Below, one piece after another: positions 25,645-34,847 of a DNA stretch of 41,700 bases. Where the stretch lies: contig NZ_JAUSOE010000016.1 in NCBI RefSeq assembly GCF_030656255.1, positions 1 to 41,700 on the forward strand, in the 5' to 3' direction. This stretch comes from Brevundimonas sp. (GTDB taxonomy: Bacteria > Pseudomonadota > Alphaproteobacteria > Caulobacterales > Caulobacteraceae). Position numbers and translations under genes: made by a program. Each line of letters begins with the position of its first letter. The first letter of the stretch is position 1. The notes beneath the pieces were generated by a model. The model ran no database searches. It saw nothing but the letters and a program-made list of their open reading frames with translations, and was not told the DNA's origin.

Positions 25645-26579
25645 GGCTGCACCTCCAGCTCTTTGGATTGGGGACGTCCGATGAAGTCGCGCGGGCTGGC
25701 GCGAACGTCGTCGATCAGGGACTGCAGCGACTGGGTCGCTTCCTGCAGTTCTTCAATGGTGCCGCTCAGTTGCGGCAGGCTGTTGGTGGTGAAATCACCG
25801 AGCGGCTGCTCCAACCCGGTGATCGAGCGGTTGGCCGAAGCGATGGCGACGCGCGCCTCCGCCGTGGCCTGATTGATATTGGCGATGGCCTCGCGGCCGT
25901 CGGTGTTGACGACGGCGCGCATGTCGGACGCCAGACCCTGATACTCCAGGATGGTGGCGTTGGCGTTCTTCACCGCCGCTTCCAGCTCGGCGAAGATGGC
26001 CTTGCGCGCCTCCAGTTCGGTCGTCAGCGCCTCGACATTCTTCACGCTGGTCGAGAAGCTGCGGATATTGTCGTCGGACATGACGCGGTTGATCCGGTTC
26101 AGGGCGTCCACCGTCTGCGCCAGCACCGTGCCCGAACCGCTCAACAGTTCGGCGATGGGCGACGGCTGGCTCTGCAGCACCGGCACGACATTGTCCGGAT
26201 ACTGGTCCTTCAGCAGGGCGCTGTTGGGCGAACCGGCGGTGATCTGGATATAGTTCAGGCCCGTGATGCCCTGCGGCTCCAGCTGGGCGCGCGAGGTCAC
26301 GCGCACCGGCGTCGTACCGTCCACGCGAACCCGCGCGATGACCTGGTCGCCGCGCTTGGTGTCGATGTTCAGGTCCGTCACCTCGCCGACGCGGATGCCG
26401 TTGAAATGCACCTCGCCGCCTTCCGACAGTCCGTTGACCGGCCCATAGAAGACGATGTCGTACAGGTCATAGTCGCTGTTGAACTGCAGCCGGGCCAACC
26501 AGATGGTGAACACCGCCAGCGCCGCCAGAAGGCAGACAGTGGCGATCCCGACCGCGGCGTAATGTGCGTCTCTTTCCAT
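25641..26579 (-). CDS. MlaD-type MCE substrate-binding protein
   Basis: The 312-residue protein has one N-terminal membrane helix (about 8-28), an MCE domain (about 38-115: Y-D-I-V-F-Y-G-P-V-N-G-L-S-E-G-G-E-V-H-F-N-G-I-R-V-G) and a long helical C-terminal region (about 150-300). MCE proteins form hexameric periplasmic rings that carry lipids between membranes. The helical tail is longer than in E. coli MlaD and similar to longer types such as PqiB or Mce-like needle forms, so an extended channel is possible. It lies between the ATPase and the auxiliary lipoprotein. Confidence 0.92.
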   Translation of the reverse strand: MERDAHYAAVGIATVCLLAALAVFTIWLARLQFNSDYDLYDIVFYGPVNGLSEGGEVHFNGIRVGEVTDLNIDTKRGDQVIARVRVDGTTPVRVTSRAQLEPQGITGLNYIQITAGSPNSALLKDQYPDNVVPVLQSQPSPIAELLSGSGTVLAQTVDALNRINRVMSDDNIRSFSTSVKNVEALTTELEARKAIFAELEAAVKNANATILEYQGLASDMRAVVNTDGREAIANINQATAEARVAIASANRSITGLEQPLGDFTTNSLPQLSGTIEELQEATQSLQSLIDDVRASPRDFIGRPQSKELEVQP

Positions 26580-26591
26580 ACTCGGCTCTCC

Positions 26592-27398
26592 TCAGGCCGC
26601 GGTCTTGGTGGCTGCGCGACCGCGCGGCCCCAGGAAGTATTCCTTGATCCACGGATGGTCGGAGCGCTCCAGCTCCTGCACCGTGGCCTTTTCCACAACC
26701 CGCTTGTCCGCCAGCACCGCCACCTTGTCGCAGATGGCGTACAGGCTATCGAGGTCGTGTGTGATCATGAAGACGGACAGGCCCAGGTCGTCCGCCAGTT
26801 GCCGGATCAGTTCATCAAACGCCGCCGCCCCGATCGGGTCCAGGCCCGCCGTCGGTTCGTCCAGGAAGACCAGTTCGGGATCCAGCGCCAGGGCCCGCGC
26901 CAAACCGGCGCGTTTCTTCATCCCCCCCGACAGCTCGGCCGGCTTCAGGTGATGATGCTCCGGTTTCAGACCGACCATGGCGATCTTCAGCTCGGCCAGT
27001 TCGTACATCACCGACTTCGGCAGTTTGGTGTGTTCGACCAGGGGCGCGGCCACATTTTCCAGAACGGTCAGGGATGAGAACAGCGCCCCCTGCTGGAACA
27101 GGATGCCCGTCCTCTGTTCGATGTCCGCCGCCTGATCGCCAGTCAGGGTGGCGCGGTCGTAGCCCAGCACCTTGACGGACCCGCCCTCCGGCTCCTTCAG
27201 GCCGATGATGGTGTTCAGCAGCACGGTCTTGCCCGCGCCCGATCCACCGACCACCCCCATGACCTCGCCCCGCTTCAGGTCGATGTCCAGGTTCTCGTGA
27301 ATGGTCCGGTCGCCGAACTGGCTCAGCAGGCCGCGCACCTCGATCAGGTTCTCGGTCTTTTCTTTCGGCGCGGCGGCCGACAGCGTCGCGTCGGTCAT
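26592..27398 (-). CDS. MlaF-type ABC transporter ATPase
   Basis: I start at the ATG at 27398 (M-T-D-A-T-L), which overlaps the TGA of the permease gene; longer in-frame readings have no support. The 268-residue protein has the Walker A G-G-S-G-A-G-K-T, the signature L-S-G-G-M-K-K-R, Walker B L-V-F-L-D-E-P and the H-loop T-H-D. It powers lipid transport with the MlaE-like permease. The L-S-G-G-M-x-x-R variant is typical for Mla-type ATPases. Confidence 0.95.
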   Translation of the reverse strand: MTDATLSAAAPKEKTENLIEVRGLLSQFGDRTIHENLDIDLKRGEVMGVVGGSGAGKTVLLNTIIGLKEPEGGSVKVLGYDRATLTGDQAADIEQRTGILFQQGALFSSLTVLENVAAPLVEHTKLPKSVMYELAELKIAMVGLKPEHHHLKPAELSGGMKKRAGLARALALDPELVFLDEPTAGLDPIGAAAFDELIRQLADDLGLSVFMITHDLDSLYAICDKVAVLADKRVVEKATVQELERSDHPWIKEYFLGPRGRAATKTAA

Positions 27399-28513
27399 AT
27401 GTCCAGCTCCAGGAAGATCAGGGCGAAGACAGCGTCCAGCAGGATGATGGCGAAGATCGCCTGCACCACCGCCGCCGTCACCCGCCGACCCAGGCTTTCG
27501 ACATCCCCGGCGACCGACATCCCCTGGCGGCAGCCGATGGCGGCGATGACCAGGGCGAAGACCGGCGCCTTCACCAGCCCGACCATCATATGCTGGGCCA
27601 TGGACCCGTCCTCGACCAGCCGCTGGAAGAAGAAGGCCGGTCCCAGGTTCAGCGAACTCCAGCACACGACCAGACCGCCCAGAAGGCCGCCGATCATGCC
27701 CATGAAGGTCAGCAGCGGCAGCATCAGCACCAGGGCCGCCACCCGCGGCACCACCAGGGCCTGGAACGGATTGACGCCCATCACCTGCATGGCGTCGACC
27801 TCCTGGTTCATCCGCATAGACCCGATCTCGGCCGCAAAGGCCGAGGCCGACCGCCCCGCCAGCAGGACCGAGGCGATCACCACCGCGAACTCGCGGAACA
27901 TGGCCACGCCGATCAGTTGGACCGCGAACACCTGGGCGCCGAAGTCGGTCAGCAGGTCCACGCCGATGAAGGCCACGACCGCGCCGATGAAGAAGTTCGT
28001 CACCATCACGATGGGGATGGCGTCCAGACCGGCGCGCTCGGCCTGGCTGACCCAGGCGGGCCAGCGGATGCCGCGAGGATGTTTGGCGGCCTCGACCACG
28101 GCGGCCATCAGCCGACCGAGGAAGGCCAACGACAGCATGGCCTCGCCGCCGAAATCATAGACGCCTCGGCCGATCTTGGCGAAGGAGCGCGTGAAGGCGT
28201 CGGGTTGTTTGGGGCGCGGCGCGCTCTTGCGCTCCAGCGTTTCGATCATCGTATAGATGCGGCCCGCCTCGGGCCGATCCGCCCACGCCGACTTCGGCAC
28301 GCCGCAATGCGACGCCTGCACCAGGGCCAGGGCGCCGGCCGTATCGAACCGACCCAGATCGCGGGTGTCCAGGCTCTTGACCTTGCGCCCGGCCAGATCC
28401 TTTTCCAGCCGTTGCTGCAGGCGCCCCAGGGCCGTCGTCGTCCAGTCGCCGACCAGGCGCAGCTTCGCCGTCCCGTCGCCCGCGTCCGTGATTTCGTAAT
28501 CGGTCTGGCTCAT
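27395..28513 (-). CDS. MlaE-type ABC permease with N-terminal STAS-like domain
   Basis: The 372-residue protein combines a STAS-like domain (about 1-90, with L-D-T-R-D-L-G-R-F-D-T-A-G-A) and a five-to-six-helix MlaE permease domain (about 125-372, with E-I-G-S-M-R-M-N-Q-E-V-D-A-M-Q-V-M-G). In E. coli the STAS protein MlaB is separate; here it is fused, which probably regulates the ATPase in the same way. It is the first gene of the operon. Bases 28514-28742 upstream hold no gene and should contain its promoter, but none stands out. Confidence 0.93.
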   Translation of the reverse strand: MSQTDYEITDAGDGTAKLRLVGDWTTTALGRLQQRLEKDLAGRKVKSLDTRDLGRFDTAGALALVQASHCGVPKSAWADRPEAGRIYTMIETLERKSAPRPKQPDAFTRSFAKIGRGVYDFGGEAMLSLAFLGRLMAAVVEAAKHPRGIRWPAWVSQAERAGLDAIPIVMVTNFFIGAVVAFIGVDLLTDFGAQVFAVQLIGVAMFREFAVVIASVLLAGRSASAFAAEIGSMRMNQEVDAMQVMGVNPFQALVVPRVAALVLMLPLLTFMGMIGGLLGGLVVCWSSLNLGPAFFFQRLVEDGSMAQHMMVGLVKAPVFALVIAAIGCRQGMSVAGDVESLGRRVTAAVVQAIFAIILLDAVFALIFLELDI

Positions 28514-28742
28514 CGCGCCCCGGAAGTCAGAACGGGAATCAAGCGTTTTCCCAACCTAAGCAAGGAACAGCCGAAAACCCGACACGCCTCATGGTCAAGC
28601 CCATGGAGGAAGTCAACGCGCGATGACATTTGCACGGCGCTTTCCTTTCGCACTGTGTCGGACCTGCGTCCCCCATGGGATATTCCTCACCGCCACGCTG
28701 GCGATACAACGGCAACGCCGCCAGACCGAATTCGTTCGTTTA

Positions 28743-30203
28743 TCAACCGATAAGGCGTCGCGCGGCGGTCAGATCCTCGACGAAAGCCCGCCGCGCCTCG
28801 GCCTGGGCCGCCCTGTCCGGCAGCCGCAGCAGATAGGCCGGATGAACGGTCAACATCCCGACCGATCCATCGTCCAGCACCAGGGCCTGTCCCCTCTCCT
28901 TCGTCACCGCCGGCCTGCGGCCCAGCAAGGCCAGGCCCGCCGTCGCCCCCAGGGCCAGCACCAGCTTCGGCTTGATCAGGCGACGCTCAGCGTCCAGCCA
29001 CCAGCGACAGGCCGTCACCTCGCCCGCATCCGGCGTCCTGTGCAGCCGTCGCTTGCCGCGCGGCTCGTGTTTGAAATGTTTGACGGCGTTGGTGACATAG
29101 ACGTCGGCCCGGTCGACGCCCGCCTCTTCCAGCGCCTCATCCAGCACCTGCCCCGCCGGCCCGACGAAGGGTTGTCCCGCCAGATCCTCCTGATCGCCCG
29201 GCTGTTCGCCCACGATCATCAAGCGCGCCGTCCTCGGCCCTTCGCCGCACACACCCTGGGTCGCGTCGCGATACAGGGGACAGCGCCGACAGGCCTGAAC
29301 CCCACGCTCCACCTCCGCCACATCCGCCGGAACCGCCTCCGCATCGGGCCGCGCGGCGTGAAGGTCCCGCGCCACCGCCCGCACGAACCGCGCATTGGGC
29401 GCCGGCGCGGGGGTTGCGACCATGGCTTCGGTCCGGTCCTGGGATGCGGCGGTCAACCCCGGGATCAGCGCCGCCTCGGGCAGGTTCTTCCAATAGGACT
29501 TGGGCATCTCGCCCTGCATGGTCTTCAGCTTCAGCCGCGCGGGATTGAAGGTGGAGGCGTAATAGGTCTTCCAGAACTCTTCGACCTCGTCCTCGGCCGG
29601 CGCCATGTCGCGCGTCGCCGGCGGGCCGAAACTCAGGGTCTCGGTGTTCCAATAGGCCGAGCCGTCCGGCGTCAGGATCGACCACCGCATGGTCGTGAAC
29701 CGCCGCTGAAAGAAGGGCGCGGTCTTTGCCACCACCCGGTGCGCCGGCTCGAACCAGGCGACCCAGGCCTCGCCCTGCGCGTCGTGCGTCTGGCGAAAGC
29801 GCACGAAGGCCTTCATCTTGTGCGACGCTCGGCTGACGTTCTTGGCCCGCTCCATCGCTTCGGCCACGTCCCGATCCGAGATCACCTTGATCAGATCCGG
29901 CTCGTCCCTGAGGCGCCACAGCAACCGATACATCAAGTCGAACCGGTCGGCGGACCGATGCAGGATAACGTCTCGCGCCAGGTCCACAAAGGCGGCGGGA
30001 ACGGTGAATTCTCTCTCTTTCCGCTCATCCTCCCTTTCGCGGGGACGAGCGGAGTGTGGGGCGTCAAACAACCCGCCCTGCCCCTCTGCGCCCGCGACCA
30101 TGAATCGCGCCGCGGCCGGCTCCACACCCGCCAGCCGCATCGTCCGCGCCGCGACCCGCCACCCGTCGAAATCCGTCTCCGACGCCAGCACCGCCGTCTT
30201 CAT
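28743..30203 (-). CDS. DUF4130-UdgX fusion: UdgX family uracil-DNA binding protein
   Basis: The start is the ATG at 30203, overlapping the TGA of the radical SAM gene by one base (TGATG); 486 residues result. Residues about 80-240 form the DUF4130 domain and about 310-486 a family 4-like uracil-DNA glycosylase domain. The latter shows C-R-R-C-P-L-Y with cluster Cys residues, motif A G-E-Q-P-G-D-Q-E-D and the H-P-A-Y-L-L-R motif. The insert G-K-R-R-L-H-R matches the K-R-R-I-H loop of UdgX, whose His attacks the abasic site and links covalently to DNA. A DNA-repair role is well supported; that this fused protein forms the covalent adduct is inferred. Confidence 0.9.
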   Translation of the reverse strand: MKTAVLASETDFDGWRVAARTMRLAGVEPAAARFMVAGAEGQGGLFDAPHSARPREREDERKEREFTVPAAFVDLARDVILHRSADRFDLMYRLLWRLRDEPDLIKVISDRDVAEAMERAKNVSRASHKMKAFVRFRQTHDAQGEAWVAWFEPAHRVVAKTAPFFQRRFTTMRWSILTPDGSAYWNTETLSFGPPATRDMAPAEDEVEEFWKTYYASTFNPARLKLKTMQGEMPKSYWKNLPEAALIPGLTAASQDRTEAMVATPAPAPNARFVRAVARDLHAARPDAEAVPADVAEVERGVQACRRCPLYRDATQGVCGEGPRTARLMIVGEQPGDQEDLAGQPFVGPAGQVLDEALEEAGVDRADVYVTNAVKHFKHEPRGKRRLHRTPDAGEVTACRWWLDAERRLIKPKLVLALGATAGLALLGRRPAVTKERGQALVLDDGSVGMLTVHPAYLLRLPDRAAQAEARRAFVEDLTAARRLIG

Positions 30204-31441
30204 CAGAACAGGCTCAACTGTTCTGGCGCCCGCGACGTCACTCGCGCCTTCAGATCCGCCGCATCGGTCAGCGCCCCCGGCGTCCAGTCCAGGGCGGTGA
30301 TGAAGGGCCTCACCTTGGCCACCGACCGCGTCAGCCGCCCGACGTCCTCCAGCCTCAGCGTCCGATACCGCCGCACCGACACGATCCGGTCGACCGCCTT
30401 CACCCCCAGCCCCGGCACGCGCAGCAGCATTTCGCGCGGGGCCCGGTTCACATCGACGGGAAACTGCGCCCGCTTGTTCAGGGCCCAGGCCAGTTTCGGA
30501 TCGACCGCCAGATCCAGCATACCCCCGGCCGTCCCCTCCCCGATCTCTGGCGCGGAAAAGCCGTAGAAACGCATCAGCCAGTCGGCCTGATAAAGGCGAT
30601 GCTCGCGCATCAGCGGTGGTTTCGACAGCGGCAGGACCGAACTGGAATCCGGGATCGGACTGAAGGCCGAATAATAGACCCGCCTCAAACCATAGCCGCC
30701 GTACAGGGAGGCGCTGCGATCCAGGATTTCCGTATCGGGCGCCCCGTCGGCCCCGATGATCAACTGGGTGCTCTGGCCGCCCGGCGCGAACTTCGGCGGC
30801 TTGATCTTGTCGCGCTTGGCCGGCCTGGCCGCCTCGACGCCCAGCCGCACCTGGCTCATCGCCTTCTTGATGACGGCGACATCCTTTTGCGGCGCCAGTC
30901 GCGCCAAGGCTTCGTCGCGGGGCAGTTCGATATTGGCCGACAGCCGGTCGGCGTACAGGCCCGCCATCTCCACCAGCTTCGGATCCGCCTCGGGGATCAG
31001 CTTCAGATGGATATAGCCCCGGAAGTCGTGGACCTCCCGCAGCGTCTTGGCCACCAGGACCAGCTGCTCCATCGTATAGTCGCCGGACCGAATGATGCCC
31101 GACGACAGGAACAGCCCCTCGATATAGTTTCGCCGATAGAAGTTCAGAGTCAGGTCCACGACCTCGTCCACGTCGAACCGCGCCCTTTCCACGTTCGACG
31201 ACGCCCGATTGATGCAATAGGCGCAGTCATAGATGCAGAAGTTGGTCAGAAGTATCTTCAACAGGCTGATGCACCGCCCGTCCGGCGTATAGGCGTGGCA
31301 GATGCCCATGCCCTCGGTCGAGCCGATCCCCTTGCCCCCGACCGAGTCTCGTTTCGACGTGCCGGACGAGGAACAGGAGGCGTCGTATTTCGCCGCATCC
31401 GCCAGGACCGAAAGCTTCTTCCGCAGATCGAGACGCGCCAT
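30203..31441 (-). CDS. Putative DNA modification/repair radical SAM protein
   Basis: The 412-residue protein has the radical SAM motif C-I-Y-D-C-A-Y-C (C69, C73, C76), an extra Cys-rich N-terminal part (C23, C48, C57) and a C-terminal helix-hairpin-helix near residues 325-360 (R-V-P-G-L-G-V-K-A-V-D-R-I) for DNA binding. This family, defined by its pairing with UdgX-type proteins, is believed to repair or modify DNA, but its reaction is not known. It starts with ATG at 31441. It is coupled to the downstream UdgX fusion. Confidence 0.9.
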   Translation of the reverse strand: MARLDLRKKLSVLADAAKYDASCSSSGTSKRDSVGGKGIGSTEGMGICHAYTPDGRCISLLKILLTNFCIYDCAYCINRASSNVERARFDVDEVVDLTLNFYRRNYIEGLFLSSGIIRSGDYTMEQLVLVAKTLREVHDFRGYIHLKLIPEADPKLVEMAGLYADRLSANIELPRDEALARLAPQKDVAVIKKAMSQVRLGVEAARPAKRDKIKPPKFAPGGQSTQLIIGADGAPDTEILDRSASLYGGYGLRRVYYSAFSPIPDSSSVLPLSKPPLMREHRLYQADWLMRFYGFSAPEIGEGTAGGMLDLAVDPKLAWALNKRAQFPVDVNRAPREMLLRVPGLGVKAVDRIVSVRRYRTLRLEDVGRLTRSVAKVRPFITALDWTPGALTDAADLKARVTSRAPEQLSLF

Positions 31442-31542
31442 TTGTTCATGGTACGTTCCAATCCGGCCCGCCGTCCAGCGGAGCCGTAGATTTAGTTTTC
31501 AGAAAGGCGACGCCTCAGCCATCAAGGACGCCGCAGGTCAGA

Positions 31543-32508
31543 CTATCGCAGCAGATCCAGCAGCGAAGTGCTGCGTAGGGAATTGATCACCTGGGCCGAG
31601 GCTTCGATCGCCACCTGCGCCATCTGCAGGTCGGTCACGGCCTGAGCCGGATCATAGCCCGTCTTGTCCAGCATCATCTTGTCGAGCGCGATCTTCTGGG
31701 ATTCGTGCGCGTCGAGGGCGGTCTCGACATGGTTCTGCACCAGCCCATTCTTGGCGTTCTGATTGGTCACGCCCTGATTGGCCTTGTCGAGTTGGGTCAT
31801 CTGGGCGTTCAGGAAGGCCTTGACCCCCGCGCCCGGCTGGCCCGTCAGGGTCCCCACGCCCGTCGGCGTATAGGTCACGCCATCTATGATGACTGGCGTG
31901 CCGTTCTGATAGGCTTGCATGTTGCGGAACACCTCGGTCAGGGGCCCGCCGATCTCGTCAGCCAGGAAGCCGGTCTCGACCATGGTGTTCTCGTCGATGC
32001 GGGACTTCTGCTTCAGGCTGTCGTTCGCAAAGGTCGAGGCGGTCGAGGGGGCGGCGGCCAGATCGGCCATGGTCTTGGCCGTCGCCGGCGCGACGTCGCC
32101 GCGCCCGCCGGAGAACAGATAGGAGCCCTGATGCTCGGCGTTCAACCCGCCCTGAACATTCTGATAGTGCAGCTCAAGTTCGGTCATCAGATTGGTGATG
32201 CTGCCGGCGGCCAGCCCATTGGCGATGGCTTCGCGGGCGCCCGTGCCGCCTTCGTAGATCCGGCCCATGGCCAGATCCTGGGCGCTCAGCCGCGCCGCCG
32301 CGCTTTCGCCGGCGCCGATGAATCCCTCCAGCCGGGCCTGGGTCGAGGTCAGGCTGGTCAGCTGTTCAGCGCCCCGGCCATAGCCGGACATGTCGGTCGC
32401 GATCTTTTCGCTGCCGATCCGCTCCTGGGCCAGTTCCGCGCGGCTTTGGGCCGTCATCAGATTCAGGAGGGCGGACTGATAGTTTCCGGCGGTGGCGACA
32501 CGCGTCAT
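31543..32508 (-). CDS. flgL: Flagellar hook-associated protein 3 (hook-filament junction)
   Basis: The 321-residue protein belongs to the flagellin/FlgL family. The N-terminal helix (T-R-V-A-T-A-G-N-Y-Q-S-A-L-L-N-L-M-T-A-Q) and the C-terminal helix (V-T-D-L-Q-M-A-Q-V-A-I-E-A-S-A-Q-V-I) are the paired coiled coils of axial proteins. It sits between hook and filament and is exported by the flagellar secretion system. Its ATG shares one base with the TAA of flgK (TAATG). It corresponds to the second gene of the Caulobacter flaN-flaQ unit. A gap of 101 bases separates it from the radical SAM gene. Confidence 0.92.
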   Translation of the reverse strand: MTRVATAGNYQSALLNLMTAQSRAELAQERIGSEKIATDMSGYGRGAEQLTSLTSTQARLEGFIGAGESAAARLSAQDLAMGRIYEGGTGAREAIANGLAAGSITNLMTELELHYQNVQGGLNAEHQGSYLFSGGRGDVAPATAKTMADLAAAPSTASTFANDSLKQKSRIDENTMVETGFLADEIGGPLTEVFRNMQAYQNGTPVIIDGVTYTPTGVGTLTGQPGAGVKAFLNAQMTQLDKANQGVTNQNAKNGLVQNHVETALDAHESQKIALDKMMLDKTGYDPAQAVTDLQMAQVAIEASAQVINSLRSTSLLDLLR

Positions 32509-34622
32509 TACAGTATCCCGATCAGGACGTCGTACATGTCCTTGCTCGCCTGGATCAGGCGGGCAGAGGCGTTATAGGCTTGCTGGAAGGTGGTCATATT
32601 GACCAGTTCCTCGTCCATGTTGACGCCTTCGGACGAGGTGCGGCGACTGTCGGCCTCTTGCGACAGGGCCGTCGCCGTCTCGCTGCGCGTCTTGGCCGCC
32701 GAGGCCTTGCCGCCGATTTCGCCGGCGAAGTCCGCGGCATAGGACGACAGAGTCCTGGTCCCGCCGCTGTTGCCGCCGGCGGAGGCGAAGTTGACGTTTT
32801 TCTTGCCCGCGTCCGCCAGCAGAAGTCCGCCGCGACCGTCGTTCTTGCTCAGGGCCGGCGTTCCGGCGGCGGCCGACAGGTTCAACTGGGCCAGGGCCAG
32901 CTTGCCCGGATCCTGCTGGATGTCGCTGCGGACGCTATAGGCGCCCGCCCGCGTCGCGCCCGTACCGCCCAGGCCGAACAGCTGCGACATGGAGACGCCC
33001 GACGGATCCTGGGTCGTGCCGTCCTTGACCACGCTCATGGTCGTGGCGCTGGCGTCATAGGCCTTGAAACTCAATGCGCCCGAGGCGTTCAGGCTGAAGG
33101 CGCCGAACCGGCCGACGCCGGCGACCGGATCGTTCAGCGCCGACAGCAGTTCGCCCATGGTCCCGGTCCCGGCAGGCACCGCCACCGTGACGTCCCGCAA
33201 CCGCGCGCCGGACTCGCTGCCGATGCGGAAGGTCAGGCTCTCGCCCGCATCGAAACCGTGCTGCGACGTCAGGCTCAGACCGGTCTCATAGAAGGTCGGC
33301 GTCTTGGTGCTGACCAGGTCGTTCAGCCCGAACCAGTGCGAGAAGCCCCGACCGCCCTTGCTGCTGGGCGTCGTCGCGTCGTCGGCGATGGCGATTCCGT
33401 TTCCGGCCTGGCCCTCGATCCTGAGTTCTCCGTTCGAGAAATTGACCGTCGCCGCACCACCCAGCTGGGCGTTGACCGTAGCCAGGAAGGTCGTCGGATC
33501 GGCGGCCACCCCGTTGACCGTCATGGTCGCGCCGGAGAAGACAATCTCCGCCGAAGCCTGGATCACGCCCGCACTGTCCACCGCGGTGATCGTGGTCCTG
33601 CCCGTGAAACCGGTCAGGGCGTTCGTCAGCGACTGGCCCGTGTTTCGGCCGGTCAGGCTGGTCGGCGCGGGCACGGCGCTGTTGGCGTTGTGGGCCCGGT
33701 TCAATTCGTCGGCCATCTTGGCCGTCAGCTCGCCCAGACGGGCGGCGGCGGCCGGGGCGTCGATGTCGCGCAGTTCGACCAGGCCGCGGATCTCGCCCGA
33801 CGACACCCCGTCCAGCAGCGGCCAGCGCGTGCCGTTCGGTTCGGTGATCATGATGTCGGAGAAGGCCGTCGTCGCGTCCACCGTCCCCGCCGCCTTGTAG
33901 GACAGGGTCGCATGCCCCTCGCCGACCAGGGTCGTGCCCGTCCCGGTCCGCAAGGTCACGCCCCCGTTCGCCCGGGTCTCGACCTTGACGTCCATATATT
34001 TGGACAGTTGGTCGATCAGCGTCTGTTGGGCGTTCTGTGCGCCCGTCACATCCTGGTTGATGACCGTACCGGCGGCGATCGTCTTGTTGAGCTTGGCGAT
34101 CTGTTCCAGCAGCGGATTGATCGTCTCGACCGCGCTCTGAAGCCGCCCGTCCGCTTCCTGGCGGGCCGTCTGGATCTGGGCGGCGATTCCTGCGGCTTCA
34201 TTGAACAAGGCCTGGGTCTTGTAGACCGTGTCCTGGCGCGCCGCTGAAGAGGTGGGGCTTTCGCCCAGGGTCGCATAGCTGGCGAACAGCTTGTCGATTT
34301 TCGCGAAGAAGCCGCCGTCGCCGGTGGGATCGCCGAACTGGTTCTGAATCTGGTCGTACAGCTCATACCGCACGGTCTCGCGCGCCGCGTCCGCATTGGC
34401 GCTCATCCCCGCCGCCTGCAGGAACCGATCGGTCGCCAGCCGAACCCGCGAGATATCGACGCCGGAGCCATAGCCCTGGGTTACGGCGGCGGTCTGATCG
34501 GCGGTCTTGCGCACATAGCCGGGCGTATTGACGTTGGCGATATTGTCCGACGTCACGCGCAACTGGGCCTGGGCCGTCTGGAGGCCCGAGGTCGCGATAT
34601 TCATGATCGACGTCAGCGACAT
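32508..34622 (-). CDS. flgK: Flagellar hook-associated protein 1
   Basis: The 704-residue protein starts with the axial-protein signature S-D-N-I-A-N-V-N-T-P-G-Y near residues 26-37, and ends in the conserved helical block N-M-T-T-F-Q-Q-A-Y-N-A-S-A-R-L-I. The middle is a long, variable Gly/Thr/Ala-rich region. It caps the hook and is the first hook-filament junction protein. It is longer than the roughly 550 residues of enterobacterial FlgK, as is common in Caulobacterales. A sigma-54 promoter at 34764-34779 lies about 140 bases upstream, so it is a late-class flagellar gene. Confidence 0.95.
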   Translation of the reverse strand: MSLTSIMNIATSGLQTAQAQLRVTSDNIANVNTPGYVRKTADQTAAVTQGYGSGVDISRVRLATDRFLQAAGMSANADAARETVRYELYDQIQNQFGDPTGDGGFFAKIDKLFASYATLGESPTSSAARQDTVYKTQALFNEAAGIAAQIQTARQEADGRLQSAVETINPLLEQIAKLNKTIAAGTVINQDVTGAQNAQQTLIDQLSKYMDVKVETRANGGVTLRTGTGTTLVGEGHATLSYKAAGTVDATTAFSDIMITEPNGTRWPLLDGVSSGEIRGLVELRDIDAPAAAARLGELTAKMADELNRAHNANSAVPAPTSLTGRNTGQSLTNALTGFTGRTTITAVDSAGVIQASAEIVFSGATMTVNGVAADPTTFLATVNAQLGGAATVNFSNGELRIEGQAGNGIAIADDATTPSSKGGRGFSHWFGLNDLVSTKTPTFYETGLSLTSQHGFDAGESLTFRIGSESGARLRDVTVAVPAGTGTMGELLSALNDPVAGVGRFGAFSLNASGALSFKAYDASATTMSVVKDGTTQDPSGVSMSQLFGLGGTGATRAGAYSVRSDIQQDPGKLALAQLNLSAAAGTPALSKNDGRGGLLLADAGKKNVNFASAGGNSGGTRTLSSYAADFAGEIGGKASAAKTRSETATALSQEADSRRTSSEGVNMDEELVNMTTFQQAYNASARLIQASKDMYDVLIGIL

Positions 34623-34643
34623 GGACCGGCTCCCCTCGCCCTA

Positions 34644-34688
34644 CCCGGCAAGCCCTGCCCTGCCATGCGCAGATCTTGCCCGGCCACG
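34644..34688. promoter_or_regulatory. Candidate ftr (FlbD-binding) elements downstream of the flgK start site
   Basis: CCCGGCAAGCCCTGCC (34644-34659) and the related GCCCGGCCAC (34678-34687) lie about 70-110 bases downstream of the predicted flgK transcription start. In Caulobacter the divergent flaN/flbG units use downstream ftr2/ftr3 elements bound by FlbD, so the position fits. I recognised these by resemblance and position; the exact consensus should be checked. Confidence 0.35.
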
Positions 34689-34763
34689 CGCCGCCGCCGC
34701 TCAACCAGAGCGTTGTTTTTAAACGACATCGCGGATCGCGCAGTCTTCATGGTCCGTGAGGTG

Positions 34764-34779
34764 CGCAAACCCCGGGCCA
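34764..34779 (-). promoter_or_regulatory. Sigma-54 promoter of flgK-flgL
   Basis: On the minus strand TGGCCC-GGGGT-TTGC has the GG and GC elements exactly ten bases apart (34778-34777 and 34766-34765), a full -24/-12 match. A start near 34753 gives a leader of about 130 nt before flgK. Confidence 0.8.
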
Positions 34780-34847
34780 AATATGTCATTCACGACATGA
34801 CATGGGACTGATGACGTCGATTTCGATACAGATGTGACGCATTCCAT

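Noticed and set aside
30204..31217. Upstream extension of the UdgX fusion to more than 800 residues
   Set aside because: The extension overlaps the well-supported radical SAM gene in another frame and has no family similarity; the ATG at 30203 fits the coupled start.
34650..34666. TGGCAGGGCAGGGCTTGC on the minus strand as a flgK sigma-54 promoter
   Set aside because: The GG and GC elements are 13 bases apart instead of 10, and a perfect match exists further upstream at 34764-34779.
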